Under the pieces are notes generated by a model. The model searched no databases and had not been told where the DNA came from. It saw nothing but the letters and a program-made list of their open reading frames with translations. Below, one piece after another: positions 5,613 to 8,484 of a stretch of 8,484 nt of DNA. How positions within the stretch are numbered: position 1 is the first letter of the stretch; every line of letters starts with the position of its first letter. The translations under genes were made by a program, and so were the position numbers. This DNA is from Leptospiraceae bacterium (GTDB lineage Bacteria > Spirochaetota > Leptospiria > Turneriellales > Turneriellaceae), in contig JAEUSA010000021.1 in assembly GCA_016788945.1 (NCBI GenBank), positions 1-8,484 on the forward strand, in the 5' to 3' direction.

Positions 5613-6908
5613 ATGAAGTTCAGCATCACCCTATTGATCGGCGCGTTAACCTACGCAACGGTTATCGCCGCCGCGCCTTTTCCGGCCGACCTCGAAAAAC
5701 TCGAGAGACATATCACCGACATCAGCGACGACATCACGAACAGTGTGGTGCATATTAAGGTCGAAGGCAGCCTCAACAACAAAAAATTTTCCAGCATGGG
5801 TTCTGGCTTTGTCATTAACAAAGAAGGCATGATTCTCACCAATCACCATGTCGTCGACAACAGCTTCAAGGTCACCGCAAAATTTAATGGCGATACGCAT
5901 GAGTACGATTGCAAAGTATTAGGTTCCGACGAATCGACAGACGTGGCGGTGTTGCAGGTCGAGCAGGCAGCATTCAAGAACCTGCGTCCGGTAATACTCG
6001 GAAAAAGCAAGAACGCTAAAGTCGGCCAATGGGTTCTCGCCGTGGGAAATCCTTATGGCTTTGACCGCACCGTCAGTTTTGGCATCATCTCAGCCAAAGG
6101 GCGTAACGTACCACAGGCTCCGGTGCTAAACGATTTTATTCAGACCGACGCGTTTATCGCACCGGGTTCATCGGGTGGGCCGCTGCTCAACATGCACGGC
6201 GAAGTGATCGGCATCAATTCGCGCGGTGGCTCGGGCTTGGCATTTACCATTCCGATTGAAACTGCGCTGGAAGTCAAAGACAAGCTGCTCAAATCGGGCG
6301 GTATCAAACGCGGCTGGCTCGGCATCCAGATGTATCCAATGGATCATGAGTTGCGCAAGCGACTGAAAATTTCGGAGAACGAAGGTGTGATGGTTTCGCA
6401 TGTGCTGAAAACATCGGATTTTTTCGGCCGGCTTTTGCCACTCGACATTATTTTGCGCGTCAACGGCGATGTCGTTTCAGCGCTGGAGAGTAAAGATTTA
6501 CAGCCGGTTATCCGCAAACTCTCCGACCTGCCGATTGGTAAAGAAATTCGTCTCGATATTCTGCGTGCAGGCCAGAAGTTGCAGCTGAGTGGTATCGTCA
6601 AAGAGCGCCCGCCGAGCGAAGGCAAAAAGTGGCAATCGCCCTTAGGTTTTGTCGCCATGGAAATCACCGAACCGATCGCCGATCGTCACCAGTTTGAGCG
6701 CATCGAAGGTGTGTACATCAGCCATATCGAAGCAGGCAGTTCTGCACAACACTCTGGCCTCATCGCCGGCGACATTCTGATCGCCGCCGAAGGCCAACAG
6801 GTAAAAAATGCCGAAGACGTGAAACGTATTTTTTCGCAGGAAAAAGCGGAGTACTTGCTGCAAGTGATGCGCGGACGCTCGCAATATTATGTGATCGTGA
6901 AAAAGTAG
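5613..6908 (+). CDS. HtrA/Deg-family periplasmic serine protease with two PDZ domains
   Basis: A 431-residue envelope protease that degrades or refolds damaged exported proteins. The signal peptide is MKFSITLLIGALTYATVIAAA. The trypsin-like domain spans about 40-225, with the full catalytic triad: His79 in TNHHVVDN, Asp110 in STDVAVLQV and Ser187 in PGSSGGPLL (family form GNSGG, here with Ser before the catalytic Ser). PDZ1 begins near 232 with RGWLGIQM, and PDZ2 spans about 345-431 with GVYISHIEAGSSAQHSGL and GDILIAAEGQQV. No long LA-type loop was noticed. I choose ATG at 5613, with GGGA at 5604-5607 as ribosome binding site; an in-frame TTG at 5598 would add five residues ahead of the signal peptide. 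It lies between the secreted Cys-rich protein and a membrane-anchored GyrI-like protein on the same strand, consistent with an envelope-stress operon. Confidence 0.95.
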   Translation: MKFSITLLIGALTYATVIAAAPFPADLEKLERHITDISDDITNSVVHIKVEGSLNNKKFSSMGSGFVINKEGMILTNHHVVDNSFKVTAKFNGDTHEYDCKVLGSDESTDVAVLQVEQAAFKNLRPVILGKSKNAKVGQWVLAVGNPYGFDRTVSFGIISAKGRNVPQAPVLNDFIQTDAFIAPGSSGGPLLNMHGEVIGINSRGGSGLAFTIPIETALEVKDKLLKSGGIKRGWLGIQMYPMDHELRKRLKISENEGVMVSHVLKTSDFFGRLLPLDIILRVNGDVVSALESKDLQPVIRKLSDLPIGKEIRLDILRAGQKLQLSGIVKERPPSEGKKWQSPLGFVAMEITEPIADRHQFERIEGVYISHIEAGSSAQHSGLIAGDILIAAEGQQVKNAEDVKRIFSQEKAEYLLQVMRGRSQYYVIVKK

Positions 6909-6953
6909 ACACGGCATATCTGCACGGCTGACTGATGATTAAAGGATAAACAC

Positions 6954-7544
6954 ATGAAAATATTGAAAATTCTCGTTATCTTGATCGCGCTCGTTGGTGC
7001 ACTCATATTGGGTCTGTACGCTTGGCTCGGCGGATTCAAAAGTGTCACGGTCACACGCAGCACGTTTGGCCCGGCCGAAATTGTCTATTCGACGCACAAA
7101 GGCCCGTATAAAAATCTCAGCCAAAGTTGGAGCCGTTTTCAGAAAGAATGGGAAACCGCGGGCCTCAAAGAATGCCACAGCCTTGCCGTTTACCTTGATC
7201 CGCCTGGAACCCCCGAAGACAAACTGCGCTCAGTGATTGCTTGCCGCATCGATGAACTGCCGTCGGCTGAAAAGACGGTTCTGCGGGGCAAAATGCGGAA
7301 TTTCGTGATACCCAAATCACGTACCGTATGGGCGACATTCCCGTATAAAAATCCGGCATCTTACTTTATCGGACCGATGAAGGTATATCCCGAGTTCAAG
7401 AAAGTATTAGAAAAAGAGAAAATCATACCTCCCGTTGGAATCGAGACTTATGGTACCACCGCCAAAGCCGCTAACGAAATCGGCTACGCGATGCCCATAG
7501 ACTCCACAAGAGCGGATTATCAGAAGCTGATCGATTCGTTCTGA
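6954..7544 (+). CDS. Membrane-anchored GyrI-like (TEX264-like) domain protein
   Basis: A 196-residue protein with one N-terminal membrane segment (residues about 4-26) and no clear signal-cleavage site, followed by a GyrI-like small-molecule-binding domain. Family signs are the strand AEIVYSTHKGPYKNL (41-55), the helix ending WETAGL (66-71), and VYLDPPGTPEDKLRSVIACRID (79-100), equivalent to the usual YxDxP...EKxRS segment. A second half follows with YFIGPMKVYPEFKKVLEKEKI. There is no DNA-binding domain, so it is not a MerR/AraC-type regulator. The order 'membrane anchor then GyrI-like domain' is that of TEX264 proteins. The start is supported by AAAGGA at 6941-6946. It follows the HtrA-type gene by 45 bases and probably shares its transcript. 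Ligand and role are unknown. Confidence 0.85.
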   Translation: MKILKILVILIALVGALILGLYAWLGGFKSVTVTRSTFGPAEIVYSTHKGPYKNLSQSWSRFQKEWETAGLKECHSLAVYLDPPGTPEDKLRSVIACRIDELPSAEKTVLRGKMRNFVIPKSRTVWATFPYKNPASYFIGPMKVYPEFKKVLEKEKIIPPVGIETYGTTAKAANEIGYAMPIDSTRADYQKLIDSF

Positions 7545-7550
7545 TAAACG

Positions 7551-7584
7551 TGCCTACAGCTATGGAAATCCAGAGCTGGAGGCA
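7551..7584 (+). terminator. Mismatch-patterned hairpin after the GyrI-like gene
   Basis: Stem segments TGCCT/AGGCA, CAGCT/AGCTG and TGG/CCA are stacked around an AAAT loop and separated by two A-G mismatches (7556 with 7579, 7562 with 7573). It begins seven bases after the upstream stop. No T-tract follows, so it may be a non-canonical terminator, an mRNA 3' stabiliser or a regulatory leader element for metH. Confidence 0.5.
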
Positions 7585-7604
7585 AAGATTGAACTTGCTT
7601 TACA

Positions 7605-7636
7605 ATACATCGATACATTTAGATGCATCGATGTAT
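7605..7636 (+). promoter_or_regulatory. Near-perfect palindrome covering the metH start
   Basis: ATACATCGATACAT (7605-7618) and ATGCATCGATGTAT (7623-7636) pair at 13 of 14 positions (mismatch 7615/7626) around the loop TTAG. Each arm holds an ATCGAT box, with 18 bp between box centres. Both possible metH ATG codons (7623 and 7635) fall in the right arm. It could be a repressor operator at the promoter or a start-masking hairpin. No T-tract follows and the gene starts inside, so it is not a terminator. Confidence 0.6.
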
Positions 7637-8484
7637 GCCCCGGTACAGTGAATCCGACATCCGCGAGGCCTTAGCCAAGCGAATCCTCATACTCGACGGT
7701 GCGATGGGCACCATGATCCAGCGGCGTGGCCTCACTGAAGCCGATTTCCGCAACAACCCAAAATCGGCGCCGGGAACACCAGACCTCACCAACCATCCCA
7801 TTCCCCTCAAGGGCAATTCAGATTTGCTCTGCCTGACGCGCCCCGACGTGATCACTGAGATCCACCGCGAGTATATGGAAGCTGGCGCCGACATCATCGA
7901 GACAAATTCATTCAGCAGTAACTCCATTTCGCAAGAAGATTACAAGCTCGGCCACCTCGTCAAAGAACTCAACGCTGCGGCCGTCAAATGTGTCGCCGAT
8001 GCGCGTGAGGCATTTTACAAAGAGCATGGCGAGTCGCGCAAAATTTTTATCGCCGGTTCGCTCGGGCCGACAACCAAGACGGCGTCGATCTCGCCCGACG
8101 TGAATAATCCTGCTTACCGCGCGACGAATTTTGATGAGCTCAAAGAATGTTTCAAAGAGCAGACGATTGCGCTCATGAAAGCCGGCGCGGATTTACTGCT
8201 GCCCGAAACGAATCTCGATACGTTGAATGTCAAAGCCGCGATCATGGCTTTTGAAGAGGCGTTTGAAGAACTCGGCTACCGTGTGCCGGTTTCGATTTCG
8301 GTCACGATTACCGACGCTTCGGGCCGCACACTCTCGGGGCAAACCGCCGAAGCGTTTCTCAAGTCGGTGCGCCATGCAAACCCGCTCTCGATCGGCATCA
8401 ACTGCGCGCTCGGCGCGAAAGACATGAAGCCGCACCTCGCGGCGCTCTCGCGCGTTTCCGATGTTCTGATCTCTTGTTATCCCA
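7635..8484 (+). CDS. metH: Methionine synthase, cobalamin-dependent (3' partial, N-terminal homocysteine domain)
   Basis: This enzyme transfers a methyl group from methyl-tetrahydrofolate via cobalamin to homocysteine, making methionine in the cytoplasm. The visible part is the N-terminal homocysteine-binding TIM barrel. It includes [14 protein letters not shown] near the start, [70 protein letters not shown] and [11 protein letters not shown]. The Cys of the last motif (codon 8403-8405) corresponds to the first zinc ligand of the family; the later Cys pair lies beyond the window. Two in-frame ATGs, 7635 and 7623, are possible, with a stop at 7620-7622 just upstream. Neither has a Shine-Dalgarno, and both lie in a palindrome. 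I chose 7635 because its N-terminal length fits other MetH proteins. The gene runs off the window end, so folate, cobalamin and activation domains are unseen. Confidence 0.96.
   Translation, partial: MPRYSESDIREALAKRILILDGAMGTMIQRRGLTEADFRNNPKSAPGTPDLTNHPIPLKGNSDLLCLTRPDVITEIHREYMEAGADIIETNSFSSNSISQEDYKLGHLVKELNAAAVKCVADAREAFYKEHGESRKIFIAGSLGPTTKTASISPDVNNPAYRATNFDELKECFKEQTIALMKAGADLLLPETNLDTLNVKAAIMAFEEAFEELGYRVPVSISVTITDASGRTLSGQTAEAFLKSVRHANPLSIGINCALGAKDMKPHLAALSRVSDVLISCYP

Noticed and set aside
7605..7636. Palindrome at metH as a transposon end or attachment site
   Set aside because: No transposase, target duplication or integrase is nearby, and metH is intact across it.

Overview
The window reads as ordinary chromosomal DNA from a diderm (Gram-negative type) bacterium. 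A spirochaete of the Leptospirales, such as a Turneriella- or Leptonema-like organism, would fit the moderate GC, the CsgG-domain exported protein and several signal-peptide beta-barrel proteins with no close named family. That placement is an inference from gene content and style, not a match. Positions 1 to about 121 are almost pure C then pure G and look like a low-quality contig end rather than genome.

Region 1 (about 122-2400, + strand) is a tight three-gene run. It holds the 3' part of a dihydrolipoamide acyltransferase (2-oxoacid dehydrogenase E2: end of the peripheral-subunit-binding domain plus the catalytic domain), a small acyl carrier protein, and an exported CsgG-domain protein with a predicted C-terminal outer-membrane barrel. 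A perfect 16-bp inverted repeat spans the E2 stop codon and contains the ribosome binding site of the ACP gene. The ACP stop overlaps the next start (ATGA). Both arrangements suggest translational coupling.

Region 2 (2421-4048, - strand) holds a single-domain globin with a near-consensus sigma70 promoter placed so that its mRNA may be leaderless. Upstream of it on the same strand are a SAM-dependent methyltransferase and a small outer-membrane barrel protein, separated by 3 nt.

Region 3 (4177-7544, + strand) holds another exported barrel protein, a secreted 14-cysteine metallothionein-like protein, an HtrA/Deg serine protease with two PDZ domains, and a membrane-anchored GyrI-like domain protein whose layout resembles TEX264. 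The Cys-rich protein, protease and GyrI-like protein are closely spaced and may act together in envelope metal or protein-quality stress; that is a guess from context.

Region 4 (7545-8484) holds two striking inverted repeats followed by the 5' part of metH (cobalamin-dependent methionine synthase), which runs off the window. The second repeat covers the metH start codons. No RNA genes, CRISPR arrays or mobile elements were seen. No obvious new multi-gene system stands out; the most interesting signals are the E2/ACP coupling hairpin, the metH start palindrome and the Cys-rich/HtrA/GyrI-like cluster.
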